From positions 1-38,334 of the forward strand of contig CAZGTQ010000046.1 of NCBI GenBank assembly GCA_964528575.1: a stretch of 38,334 nt of DNA, read 5' to 3'. This stretch comes from CAZGTQ01 sp964528575. GTDB lineage: Bacteria; Planctomycetota; UBA1135; GCA-002686595. Shown in pieces: positions 1-10,165 of the stretch. Under the pieces are notes generated by a model. It saw only the letters and a program-made list of their open reading frames with translations. It ran no database searches and was not told the DNA's origin. Positions within the stretch are counted from its first letter, which is position 1; each line of letters begins with the position of its first letter. A program made the position numbers and the translations under genes.

Positions 1-2467
1 CTGCGCGGCGCTCGGCCCCGCCCCGCGGGCGCACGGCCGCCTGCGGGGGATCGAGCCGCGGTGCGTCCGCGGCGTACTCCGGCGCCCGGGGCGGCACGAG
101 CCCGAGCGCGAGCGCCTCGCCCGGCCCCGCGACGCGCGCGACGAGCCACCCGGCGCCGTGCCGGTCCGCGACCAGCTCCGCCGGCAGCGGCCCGCTGCGC
201 CGGTCGCGCGGATCGAGCGGATCGGGCCCGAGGACGACGACGCCGCGCGGCTCGCCGTCCGGCGTCTCGAGCGCGAGCTCGACGACGAGCGGCCACGCAC
301 CGGCCGTCGCGTCGATCCCGCCCAGCCCGCTGAGCACCACGCGCCCGTCCTCGGCCGCGAGCCGCGGCGCGCCGTCGGGCCCGCGCCCGAGCCAGCGCAC
401 GAGCGGCCCGAGCAGGGCGCCGCGCTCGCGCCAGGCAGGCGCCCAGCCGGCGCCCGGCCACGTCGTCGCCAGCGCGGTCCGCCCGCGACCCGCGCGCCGC
501 ACCGCGAGCACCGGCTCGCCCTCGCCGCTCGTCCACGCGAGCGTCGCGTCCTCCGCGGGCCGCGCGCGCACGATGCGCTCGGCCGGCGGCGGCGGCGACC
601 CGGCGCGCACGGACGCGAGGACGTCGTCGGGCCCCGACGGGTCGAGCTCGCGCAGCTCGATCGCGCCCGCGCGCACGCGCTCGCGGTTCACCTCGCGCCG
701 GAAGAGCTCGGCGAGCTCCTCGAGTTGCTCGGCGCGCCGCGGCCGCTCGCCCGGGGGCAGGAACGACGCGAGGTATTCGACGTCCGCGCCCGCGCCGACC
801 GCGAACGCGACCAGGTCGACGCGGCTCGCGGCCAGGCGGCCCTGGATCGCGGCCGCGCGCTCGCGCTCGTCCTCGCGCTCCTCGACCTCGTGCCCGTCCG
901 ACAAGAGCAGCACGAGCGCGTCCCGCTCGCGCGTCGCGCTCTCCTCGGCGAACCGCTCGAGCGAGCCCGCGATCGCGGTCGCGCCCTCGGGCACGCGCGC
1001 GTCGAGCAGCCGGCGCACGTCGACCGGCGTCTCGCCGGCCGCGGCGCGCACCGGGATCGGCGGGAACAGGCGCGCGGTGAAGAAGCGCAGGAGCACGCGG
1101 TCGGACGGCGGCGCCGCGGCGACGAGCTCGAGCGCGGCGCGGCGCACGACGTCGAACGGCGCGCCCGCCATGCTCCCCGAGCCGTCGACGAGCAGCACGA
1201 CGTCGCGCTCGCGCTGCGGTCCGGGGTCGGGCACGAGCGGCAGCAGCTCGGCGAGCGGCGCCACCTCCGGCGCGCTCCACGGCTCGAGCAGGCTCCAGCC
1301 GCCGGCGGCGAGCCAACCGCCGCCCGCGCGCACGAACGAGGCGACGAGGTCCGCGGGCAGCGCGCGGAGCGGCACGTCGACCGTGACGAGCGCGTCGAAC
1401 GCGTCGACGCCGCCCGGCAGCGCGAGCGCGGCGCCGAGCGCGCCGGGCGCGAGCGCGACGATCTGCACGCCCGCGGGCGCGGGCGACGCGAGCCACGCTT
1501 CGGCCGTCGCGCGCTCGGCGTCCGTCGCGACGACCGCGACCACCAGCGCGTCGCCCGCGCGCGTCCACGCCGCGGCGCGGTCGTTCTCCGGCACCGGATC
1601 GGGCGCGTCGCCGCGCAGCGCGAGCGTCGCTTCGATCGTCGTGCGCCCGGCGCGCGCGACGCCGAGGTCGCCGAGCGCGTGCGCGCTGCGCGCGCCCGGC
1701 GGCGGCGGCGCGAGCGCGTGCGTGCGCGTGCGCGCTCCCGCCGCGTCCGAGACGCGCACGACGAGCTCGAGCACGGCGTCGCCCGCCGGCGCCGCGCCCG
1801 GGTCGAGCGCGTAGCGCACCGCGACCGCGAGCGGCGCGCCCGGCTCGAGCCGCGCGGGCGCGCGCAGCTCCAGCAGCGCCGCGTCGGGCAGCTCCGGCGG
1901 ACCGGGCTCGATCCAGCGCGTCTCGACGCCCGCTTCGGCGAGCGCGACGAGCCGCGCCGTCGGGTCGGGGCCGTCGAACCCGCGGTCGCCGAGCACGACG
2001 ACGCGGCCGGGCGGACGCGCGGCGCCCGCGACGAGGCTCTGCGCGGTGCGCAGCGCGTCGTCGAGCGCGCTCGCGCCGTCGCGGGAGCCGGGCGCGACGA
2101 ACGTGAGGGGCGCGCCCCCCTCGCCGACCAGCCGCGCGAGCGCGTCGCCGGGCGCGGCGGGCCCGAGCACGCGCGCCGCCTCCTGCGCGTACGCCACGAC
2201 GACGAGCTCGGCTCCCGCCGCGCGTGCCGCCAGCGCCGCGTCCCGCACGACGGCGCGCGCCGTGCGGGTCCAGTCGGGCCGGCGCCGGGCGACGCTGGCC
2301 GAGACGTCGACGAGCACCGCGTGCACGGCGGGCGCGTCGGGCGCGGCGGCGCGCTCGCGCGGCCAGAGCAGCGCCGCGGCGAACGCGCACGCCACCGCGG
2401 CGACAAGCAGACCGCCGACGCGCAGCCCCGCTCGGCTCCCATCCGCGACCTGCCGGGCGACTCCCAT
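1..2467 (-). CDS. Two-VWA-domain membrane protein (C-terminus beyond window)
   Basis: The reading frame is open from an ATG at 2467 to the left edge (822 codons), so the C-terminus is missing. A hydrophobic segment at about residues 15-35 anchors the protein. It is followed by a first von Willebrand A-type domain with a MIDAS-like DVSAS (D54, S56, S58). A middle part around VTVDVPL and GGGWLAAGG resembles the class I glutamine-amidotransferase-like fold often found in such proteins. A second VWA domain has a complete MIDAS, DGSGSM (428-433). Related planctomycete and BatA-like proteins are envelope proteins that bind partners through a metal ion; the partner here is unknown. It lies 31 bp downstream of mnmA on the same strand and could be co-transcribed. 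I see no clear ribosome binding site. The VWA call is firm; the amidotransferase-like middle and the function are inference. Confidence 0.85.
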   Translation of the reverse strand, partial: MGVARQVADGSRAGLRVGGLLVAAVACAFAAALLWPRERAAAPDAPAVHAVLVDVSASVARRRPDWTRTARAVVRDAALAARAAGAELVVVAYAQEAARVLGPAAPGDALARLVGEGGAPLTFVAPGSRDGASALDDALRTAQSLVAGAARPPGRVVVLGDRGFDGPDPTARLVALAEAGVETRWIEPGPPELPDAALLELRAPARLEPGAPLAVAVRYALDPGAAPAGDAVLELVVRVSDAAGARTRTHALAPPPPGARSAHALGDLGVARAGRTTIEATLALRGDAPDPVPENDRAAAWTRAGDALVVAVVATDAERATAEAWLASPAPAGVQIVALAPGALGAALALPGGVDAFDALVTVDVPLRALPADLVASFVRAGGGWLAAGGWSLLEPWSAPEVAPLAELLPLVPDPGPQRERDVVLLVDGSGSMAGAPFDVVRRAALELVAAAPPSDRVLLRFFTARLFPPIPVRAAAGETPVDVRRLLDARVPEGATAIAGSLERFAEESATRERDALVLLLSDGHEVEEREDERERAAAIQGRLAASRVDLVAFAVGAGADVEYLASFLPPGERPRRAEQLEELAELFRREVNRERVRAGAIELRELDPSGPDDVLASVRAGSPPPPAERIVRARPAEDATLAWTSGEGEPVLAVRRAGRGRTALATTWPGAGWAPAWRERGALLGPLVRWLGRGPDGAPRLAAEDGRVVLSGLGGIDATAGAWPLVVELALETPDGEPRGVVVLGPDPLDPRDRRSGPLPAELVADRHGAGWLVARVAGPGEALALGLVPPRAPEYAADAPRLDPPQAAVRPRGGAERRA

Positions 2468-2498
2468 GCGCCTGACGACGAGCCGCACGCCGCGCGGT

Positions 2499-3668
2499 TC
2501 AACCGCGGCGCGCGAGTGCGCCGGTCGCCGCGCGCGTCGACGCGATCCAGCCGCCGCCGAGCAGCCGCTCGTCGCGCTCGAGGTCGTAGAACGCCGCGCC
2601 CTGGCCCGGGGCGACCGCGGCCTGCGCGTGGTCGAACACGACCTCGGCGCCGTCGCCGTCGGGCGTGACCGTGCACGGCGCGGCCGTGTGGTGGTAGCGC
2701 ACCTGGACGCGGCAGCGGAACGAGCCGCCCTCCGGCGCGTCGAAGCCGATCAGGTTGAGCGCGCCGACGCGCATCGACGCGCTGAAGCACTCCTCGCGCG
2801 AGCCGAGCACGACCCGGCCGCGCTCGGGCTCGAGCGCGACGACGTACAGCGGCGTGCCGCCGCCGACGCCGTGGCCGCGGCGCTGGCCGATCGTGAAGTG
2901 CTCGGTGCCCGCGTGCTCGCCGAGCACGTTGCCCTCGGTGTCGACGAGCTCGCCCGGGTGCAGCTCGACGTCCCGCTCCGCGAGCAGACGCCGGTAGTCG
3001 TTCGAGGGGACGAAGCAGATCTCCTGGCTGTCGCGCTTGGTCGCGGTGCGCAGGCCGGCCTCGGCGGCGAGCGCGCGCACGTCGCGCTTGTGCATCGCGC
3101 CGAGCGGGAAGCGCGCACGCTCGAGGTCGCGCTCGTCGACGCAGAAGAGCTGGTACGACTGGTCCTTCGTGCGGTCGACGCCGCGGCGGACGGCGACGCG
3201 GCCGTTCTCGATGGACGAGCGCGCGTAGTGGCCGGTCGCGACGCCGCTCGCGCCGAGCTCGCGCGCGAGCTCGAGGAGCCGGCGGAACTTGAGGTCGCGG
3301 TTGCAGACCGCGCACGGGTTGGGCGTGCGGCCCGCGGCGTACTCGCGCAGGAAGTAACGGATGATCGAGCCGAACTCGGAGGAGAGATCGACCGCCTGGA
3401 ACGGAATCCCGAGCTTGGCCGCAACCATCCGCGCGTCGCGCGCGTCCCCCACGGAGCAGCACGACTTCTTGCTCGACTGCCCCTCGTCCGCGGGGCCATG
3501 AGCCTGCACGCCGTTGCGCATGAACAGGCCGACCAGGTCGTGGCCCTCGCGCGCGAGCAGGTACGCGACCGCCGAGCTGTCGACGCCGCCGCTCATCGCG
3601 ACGACGAGCCGGCCGGCGACGGGCACACCGTCGCGCGGCAGGTCGAGATCGGGGCTACAGACGTCCAT
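2499..3668 (-). CDS. mnmA: tRNA-specific 2-thiouridylase MnmA
   Basis: Catalyses ATP-dependent 2-thiolation of U34 in the Glu, Gln and Lys tRNAs, in the cytoplasm. The 389-residue protein has the PP-loop SGGVDSS (26-32), the first catalytic cysteine in TPNPCAVCN (C119), GHYAR (146-150) and the second catalytic cysteine in DSQEICFV (C218). A C-terminal beta-barrel part contains FTIGQRRGHGVG. A KSCCS segment near residue 70, in place of the shorter loop of E. coli MnmA, is a variant I recall from other phyla. The frame stays open upstream to 3878, but ATG 3668 gives the usual length. The VWA gene follows after 31 bp, and yajC is divergent on the other side. With mnmG in the same window, two wobble-uridine modification enzymes lie within 6 kb. 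Confidence 0.97.
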   Translation of the reverse strand: MDVCSPDLDLPRDGVPVAGRLVVAMSGGVDSSAVAYLLAREGHDLVGLFMRNGVQAHGPADEGQSSKKSCCSVGDARDARMVAAKLGIPFQAVDLSSEFGSIIRYFLREYAAGRTPNPCAVCNRDLKFRRLLELARELGASGVATGHYARSSIENGRVAVRRGVDRTKDQSYQLFCVDERDLERARFPLGAMHKRDVRALAAEAGLRTATKRDSQEICFVPSNDYRRLLAERDVELHPGELVDTEGNVLGEHAGTEHFTIGQRRGHGVGGGTPLYVVALEPERGRVVLGSREECFSASMRVGALNLIGFDAPEGGSFRCRVQVRYHHTAAPCTVTPDGDGAEVVFDHAQAAVAPGQGAAFYDLERDERLLGGGWIASTRAATGALARRG

Positions 3669-3820
3669 GACGAAGGAAGAGACGGTCGGGGGCTCGCGCA
3701 GCGAGTCGGTCCAGCCTACGGGCGGCGGCGAGGCCGTGCCAGCGGACCGGCGTCCCGGCGTCGCTTCCGATGCCGGTGCCGATCGGGTACCGTCTCCCGC
3801 TCGCCTCGCGCCACCGACCC

Positions 3821-4255
3821 ATGAAGCTCTCCATCGGCCACGCCGTCGTCCTGTTCCAGGACGGGTCCCAGAACGCATCGACGCCGGGCGAGCAGACGAC
3901 CGGGATTCCCGGCGGGCCTCCGGACGGCCCGGCGGAGCCGCAGTCGAGCCCGTTCGGCGGCAGCTTCCTCGTGCCGATGACGGTGATCGCCGTCATCTTC
4001 TGGTTCCTCGTCATCGGGCCCGAGCGCAAGCAGCGCAAGAAGCGCGAAGCGATGCTCGGCGAGATGAAGAAGGGCGACAAGGTGATGACGACGGGCGGGC
4101 TCTACGGCTCGATCGTGCAGATCCAGGACGACGTCGTGACGCTGCAGGTCGACGAGGGCGTGCGGCTGCGCTTCGCGCGCTCGGCGATCCAGGGCGTGGT
4201 GGACGCGGAGCCGCGCGAGGCGAAGCGCGGCGCCGAGACGCGCGCCGAGACCTGA
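3821..4255 (+). CDS. yajC: Preprotein translocase auxiliary subunit YajC
   Basis: YajC is a small single-span inner-membrane protein that associates with SecDF in the Sec system. The 144-residue product has an N-terminal stretch of about 45 residues rich in G, P and S, one transmembrane helix at about 48-66, and then the family signature: a basic cluster after the helix (ERKQRKKREAML) and KKGDKVMTTGGLYG with the conserved GD and TGG. The N-terminal extension makes it longer than the roughly 110 residues typical of proteobacterial YajC. ATG 3821 was chosen because MKLSIGHAV is the first sensible start; no good Shine-Dalgarno is visible. The stop overlaps the beginning of the YraN-like frame. 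secD and secF, its frequent neighbours, are not present. Confidence 0.9.
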   Translation: MKLSIGHAVVLFQDGSQNASTPGEQTTGIPGGPPDGPAEPQSSPFGGSFLVPMTVIAVIFWFLVIGPERKQRKKREAMLGEMKKGDKVMTTGGLYGSIVQIQDDVVTLQVDEGVRLRFARSAIQGVVDAEPREAKRGAETRAET

Positions 4256-4833
4256 GCGGCGCGTCGCGGGCGCTGCGCCACCTGCTGCGCAACGCGCTCC
4301 TGCGCTGGGCGCCGCGGCTCGCGGCGCGGCTCCTCGCGCTCGACACGCGTGAGCTCGGTCGGCTCGGCGAGGAGCTCGCGGCGCGCGCGCTGCGCGCGGA
4401 CGGCTGGACGCTGATCGGCCGGCGCGTCCAGACGGGCGCGGGCGAGGTCGACGTGCTCGCGCGGCGCGGACGCATCGTCGCGCTCGTCGAGGTGAAGAGC
4501 GCGCGCCTGCCCGCCGCGTCCGCGCTCGATCGTCCGCTCGACCCCGAGCTCCGGCCGGGCCGCCGCGTCGACGCGGCGCGGCTCGCGCGCCTGCGTCGCG
4601 CCGCGGGGCGCGTGTCGCGCGCGCTGCGCGCTCCGGCGCGCGTCGACTTGATCGAGGTCGTGCTCGTGCCGCGCCGGCCGCCGATCCTGCTGCGCCACGC
4701 CGACCTGCGCGCCGCGCACGGGGGCCCGACGGCGGTCGACCTGACGCGCGCCGTCGCGCTGACCCGAGCGCCGCGCCCGCCGCCCGAAAAGCGAATGCAA
4801 TTCACTGACCCGAGGGCCGGACCCGATGGTTAG
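4252..4833 (+). CDS. yraN: UPF0102/YraN-family nuclease-fold protein (start uncertain)
   Basis: A member of the UPF0102 (YraN) family, which has a restriction-endonuclease-like fold and no settled cellular role. The diagnostic block is LGRLGEELAARAL followed by GAGEVDVLARRG and VALVEVKSA. If counted from 4252, the PD-(D/E)xK-type residues are E65, D67, E80 and K82. The C-terminal part carries a proline- and arginine-rich tail that is not typical of the family. There is no ATG, GTG or TTG in frame between roughly 4060 and the start of the domain near 4350. The only candidates are CTG codons, and the one at 4252 overlaps the yajC stop (CTGA), which would suit translational coupling. A sequencing error upstream could also explain the missing start. 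Family call good; start poor. Confidence 0.75.
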   Translation: MSGASRALRHLLRNALLRWAPRLAARLLALDTRELGRLGEELAARALRADGWTLIGRRVQTGAGEVDVLARRGRIVALVEVKSARLPAASALDRPLDPELRPGRRVDAARLARLRRAAGRVSRALRAPARVDLIEVVLVPRRPPILLRHADLRAAHGGPTAVDLTRAVALTRAPRPPPEKRMQFTDPRAGPDG

Positions 4834-6556
4834 AGTCGATCGGACCGCCGGCCACGGTCCCCCCACCGAGCCGGCGCTGCGGGCGTCCCCCCCGCGACCG
4901 GCGGCGCGGTCCGCACTGGATCCGTCGCCGCCGAGACGTCGAGCACCGAGCACCCCCACCTTCGACCCACGCGCGCCCGCGGCATGCTGCGCGTCCTCCG
5001 ACACTACTTCCCGATCCGCAGAGCACTCCTCGTCGGCAGCGAGACGGTGCTCCTGACCCTCGTGACCTTCGTGGGCATGACGGGTCACCTGTTCACGGAG
5101 CGCGCGAACGTCGTCCATCTGCTCGCGCGCGAGGGCGTTTCGCTCGAAGAGGCGCGCTGGCGCTGCCTGCTCTCCGCGATCATGGTGTCGGTGCTCGCGC
5201 AGGTCGCGATCTCGTTCAACGAGCTGTACGACATGCGCGTGTCGAGCGCGCGCGCCGACCGCTCGAAGCGCTTCGTCAGCTCGGCGGGCAGCGCGATGGT
5301 CCTGACGGTCGGCTGCGTCGTGCTCGCCGACATCTGGGGCTTGGAACGCGTGCTCGACTTCCCGGGCCTGCCGCTCACGCAGCGCGTGTTCGTGCTGACG
5401 TTCTGCCTGCTCGTCGCGTTCCTGCTCCTCTACCCGTGGCGCACGCTCTTCCACGTGCTCCTACGGCGCTTCCACTTCAACGAGCGCGTCCTCGTCGTCG
5501 GCGTCGGCCCGCTCGCCGAGCACCTCGTCGAGGAGATCGAGAGCAGGCCGGATTCCGGCTATCAGGTCGTCGCGCACCTGCCCGAGCTGCCGACGGGCGA
5601 GCGGGACGGGTCCGACCCGCCCGACGAGGAGGCGAGCGAGGTCGAGTCGAGCCCGCACCCGCGCGGCTGGCGGCGGCTCGAGGGCCGCGGCGGCGTCGCG
5701 CTGGCCTCGGCGCCCGCCGACGCGACGACGGCGTCCGACGCGGCTCCGGCCGCCGACGCGTCGCCCGCCGAGCGGCCCCGCCCGCTGGAAGACCTCGTGC
5801 GCGACCTGCGCGTCGACCACATCGTGCTCACGATGACGGAGCGGCGCGGCGGCTTCGCGACCGGCGAGCTCCTGCGCTGCCGCCTCGCCGGCGTCGTCGT
5901 CGAGCAGGGCGAGGACCTGTACGAGCGCGTGACCGGCAAGATCGCCGTCGAGGCGCTGCGGCCCTCGTACCTGATCTTCAACCGCGGCTTCGTCCAGCAC
6001 CCGGTGTCCGCGTTCGCCAAGCGCGCGCTCGACCTCGTGCTCGCGGTCGTCGGCATCGTGCTGACATGGCCCCTGATGGTCGCGACCGCGATCGCCGTGC
6101 GGCTCGACTCGCCCGGCCCGTTCCTGTTCCGCCAGGAGCGCACGGGCCACAACGGCCGCGCCTTCACGCTGTGCAAGTTCCGCAGCATGCGCACCGACGC
6201 GGAGAAGCTGACGGGGCCGGTCTGGGCGTCGCAGGACGACCCGCGCATCACGCGCGTGGGCCGCTTCATCCGCAAGACGCGTCTCGACGAGCTGCCGCAG
6301 CTCTTCAACGTGCTGCTCGGCGAGATGTCGCTCGTCGGCCCGCGCCCGGAGCGCCCGCACTTCGTGCAGGAGCTCGCCTCGAAGATCCCGTTCTACGAGC
6401 AGCGCAACCTCGTCAAGCCGGGCCTGACCGGCTGGGCGCAGATCAACTACCCGTACGGGAACACGGTCGACGACGCGCGGCAGAAGCTGCGCTACGACCT
6501 CTTCTACATCAAGAACCGCTCGCTGCTCTTCGACCTGTCGATCATCTTCAACACGG

Positions 6557-8518
<1,962 letters not shown>

Positions 8519-8556
8519 CCTACGGCGCGCGGCGGGCGCGCTCCGATACGAGGGGC

Positions 8557-8721
8557 ATGCTCTCCTGGATCTTCCGCCACCGCGATCGGCTGCGGAGCGT
8601 GTACGGGAACCCCGACGGGACCGCCCCGCCGGCGGCGCCGGCCCGCCCCGGGCGCGTCCAGCGGCGCCGGCGCGGGGTCGTCGTCCTGCACCCCCCAACG
8701 CCGCGCGCCAGCGCGCGGTAG
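8557..8721 (+). CDS. Possible 54-residue basic peptide
   Basis: A short open frame begins MLSWIFRHRDRLRSVYGN and ends in an arginine-rich, proline-rich tail. A purine stretch (GAGGGG) lies one base before the ATG, closer than ideal for a ribosome binding site. The first 17 residues could form a basic amphipathic helix, the rest looks disordered, and the stop codon is the TAG inside the first copy of the tandem hairpin repeat. I do not recognise a family. It is the only plausible gene in the 291 bp between mnmG and the HEAT-repeat gene. Chance is a real alternative in DNA this GC-rich. Confidence 0.3.
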   Translation: MLSWIFRHRDRLRSVYGNPDGTAPPAAPARPGRVQRRRRGVVVLHPPTPRASAR

Positions 8722-8780
8722 ACGCCCCAACGCCGCGCGCCGGCGCGCGGTAGACGCCGCGCGGCAGCGCGCGGTAGACG
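8693..8780. repeat. Three tandem hairpin repeats
   Basis: Copies 1 (8693-8724) and 2 (8725-8756) are 32 bp each and differ at one base. Copy 3 (8757-8780) is a 24-bp version lacking the leading CCCCAACG. Each contains a GC-only inverted repeat followed by TAGACG. Copy 1 has an 8-bp stem with loop CA (8701-8718), copy 2 is a perfect 18-bp palindrome (8733-8750), and copy 3 keeps 7 stem pairs (8757-8774). The array sits between the divergent mnmG and HEAT-repeat genes, ending 30 bp before the latter's start. It may be a REP-like element or a regulatory structure; function unknown. Confidence 0.85.
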
Positions 8781-8809
8781 CGGGCGCGCACGCGGCTATA
8801 TAGGACGTC

Positions 8810-10129
8810 ATGCGTCCCACGCTCGCCCTCCGCCGTCTCGCCGCGACGGGCCTCGCCGCCCTGGTCGTGCTCGCCGCGCTCGCGCCGCCCGCCGGGGCCC
8901 AGGAGCGCGAGTCGCTCGAGGACCTCCTGCGCCGCGCGCGCAGCGAACGCAAGAAGGTGCACGACCGGCTGCGGCCGCAGGTCGACTCGTTCGTCGAGGC
9001 GCTCGGCGCGTTGGAGCCGGACTCGCCGACGCGCAAGATGCTGCTCGACAAGCTCGCGGCGCTCGGGACCGAGGCGGTGCCGCTGATCGTCCCCTACCTG
9101 TCGCCGAGCCCGCCGGACGACGCGACGGCGCGCGTGCGCGCAGCGGTGGTCGCGCGGGCGCTCGTCGACATGCCCAAGGGCGCGGCGCTCGACGACCTGC
9201 TCGCTCTCGCGCGCGGGGACAACGCCGTCGCGCGCGGCCACGCGATCGAGGTGCTCGGGCACGCGAGCAAGGAGGCGACGATCGTCGGGCCGCAGCTCGT
9301 CGCGCTCTACCGCGATCCGAACGCGCCCGCGGACGTGCGGCTCGCGGTGATCGCCGCGCTCGCGCGGCTCGGGGGGCCGGACAACCTCGCGCTCATCGGC
9401 TCGGCGCTGCAGGACGCGCAGTCGAGCTCGGTCGTCGCGGCGGCGCTCGTCGCTCTCGCTGAGGGCGCGCACGCGCAGGCGGCGCCGGACGTCGTCGCGC
9501 TCCTGCAGTCGCCGAGCGCGCCGAAGTACACGCGCGAGATCCTGCGCTACTTCCAGTCGTGCCGCGGCGCGGTCGACGACGGGGTCGTCGGCGCGCTCAT
9601 GCGGCTCGCCGCGGACGCGCGCGTCGGCGAGAAGGAGCTCGTGTTCCTGCTCGGCTCGATCCCGGACTTCGCGCCGGGTTGGAAGAGCGAGTGGCGCGAC
9701 ATCCTCGAGCCGCTCGTCACCTCGAGCGACAACGACGTCAAGGAGGCGGCGCTGATCTGCCTCGCGTGCCTGGGCGACCGCCGCTCCAAGAGCGACGTGC
9801 TCACGTACTACGACCAGGTCGTGCACGAGAACGAAAACTGGCCGAAGGGTTACGAGCAGCGGGCGGACGTGCTGATGCGGTTGCGCGAGTACGCCGACGC
9901 GGCGAAGGACTACGAGAAGGCGATCAAGCTCTCGCGCTCCGGACCGGAGTTCACCCGCGCGATGTGGCTCGGCCTCGCGCGCGCTCACGCCCGCGCCGGC
10001 AAGGTGCGCGACGCGCACAAGACGCTCGAGGTCTCGCCGCTGGAGCCGGCGACGATCCGCGAGCTCGCGAACGACCCGGACTTTCGCGAGCTGCGGGACC
10101 ACTCGCGCTACGGCAAGATCTTCGAGTAG
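8810..10129 (+). CDS. Exported HEAT-repeat/TPR protein
   Basis: The 439-residue protein begins with a signal peptide (basic RR, hydrophobic core, predicted cleavage after APPAGA, residue 30). From about 60 to 330 it is built of alpha-helical HEAT-like repeats with recurring patterns such as RLAVIAALARLGGPDNLALI and EAALICLACLGD. A C-terminal tetratricopeptide pair follows (about 345-410: GYEQRADVLMRLREYADAAK, then a second helix pair with GLARAHARAGKVRDAHK). No catalytic motif is seen, so it is probably a protein-interaction scaffold in the periplasm. ATG 8810 has AGGA four bases upstream. A TATATA at 8797-8802 might instead be a -10 element giving an almost leaderless transcript. A hairpin follows the stop. 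Confidence 0.8.
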   Translation: MRPTLALRRLAATGLAALVVLAALAPPAGAQERESLEDLLRRARSERKKVHDRLRPQVDSFVEALGALEPDSPTRKMLLDKLAALGTEAVPLIVPYLSPSPPDDATARVRAAVVARALVDMPKGAALDDLLALARGDNAVARGHAIEVLGHASKEATIVGPQLVALYRDPNAPADVRLAVIAALARLGGPDNLALIGSALQDAQSSSVVAAALVALAEGAHAQAAPDVVALLQSPSAPKYTREILRYFQSCRGAVDDGVVGALMRLAADARVGEKELVFLLGSIPDFAPGWKSEWRDILEPLVTSSDNDVKEAALICLACLGDRRSKSDVLTYYDQVVHENENWPKGYEQRADVLMRLREYADAAKDYEKAIKLSRSGPEFTRAMWLGLARAHARAGKVRDAHKTLEVSPLEPATIRELANDPDFRELRDHSRYGKIFE

Positions 10130-10141
10130 CGGGAGTGGTCT

Positions 10142-10161
10142 CGCAGCCTGGCGAGGCTGCG
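10142..10161. terminator. Hairpin between convergent genes
   Basis: A perfect 8-bp stem, CGCAGCCT/AGGCTGCG, closes a GGCG loop in the 36 bp between the HEAT-repeat gene and the convergent UDP-sugar dehydrogenase gene. There is no T-run on either side, so it may be a weak bidirectional terminator or an mRNA 3'-end stabiliser. Confidence 0.5.
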
Positions 10162-10165
10162 TCCC

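Noticed and set aside
158..2668. Long plus-strand open frame of 836 codons
   Set aside because: Arg/Ala/Glu-only composition and complete overlap with the antisense VWA and mnmA genes; it is a GC-rich shadow. The same applies to the other long Arg-rich frames throughout the window.
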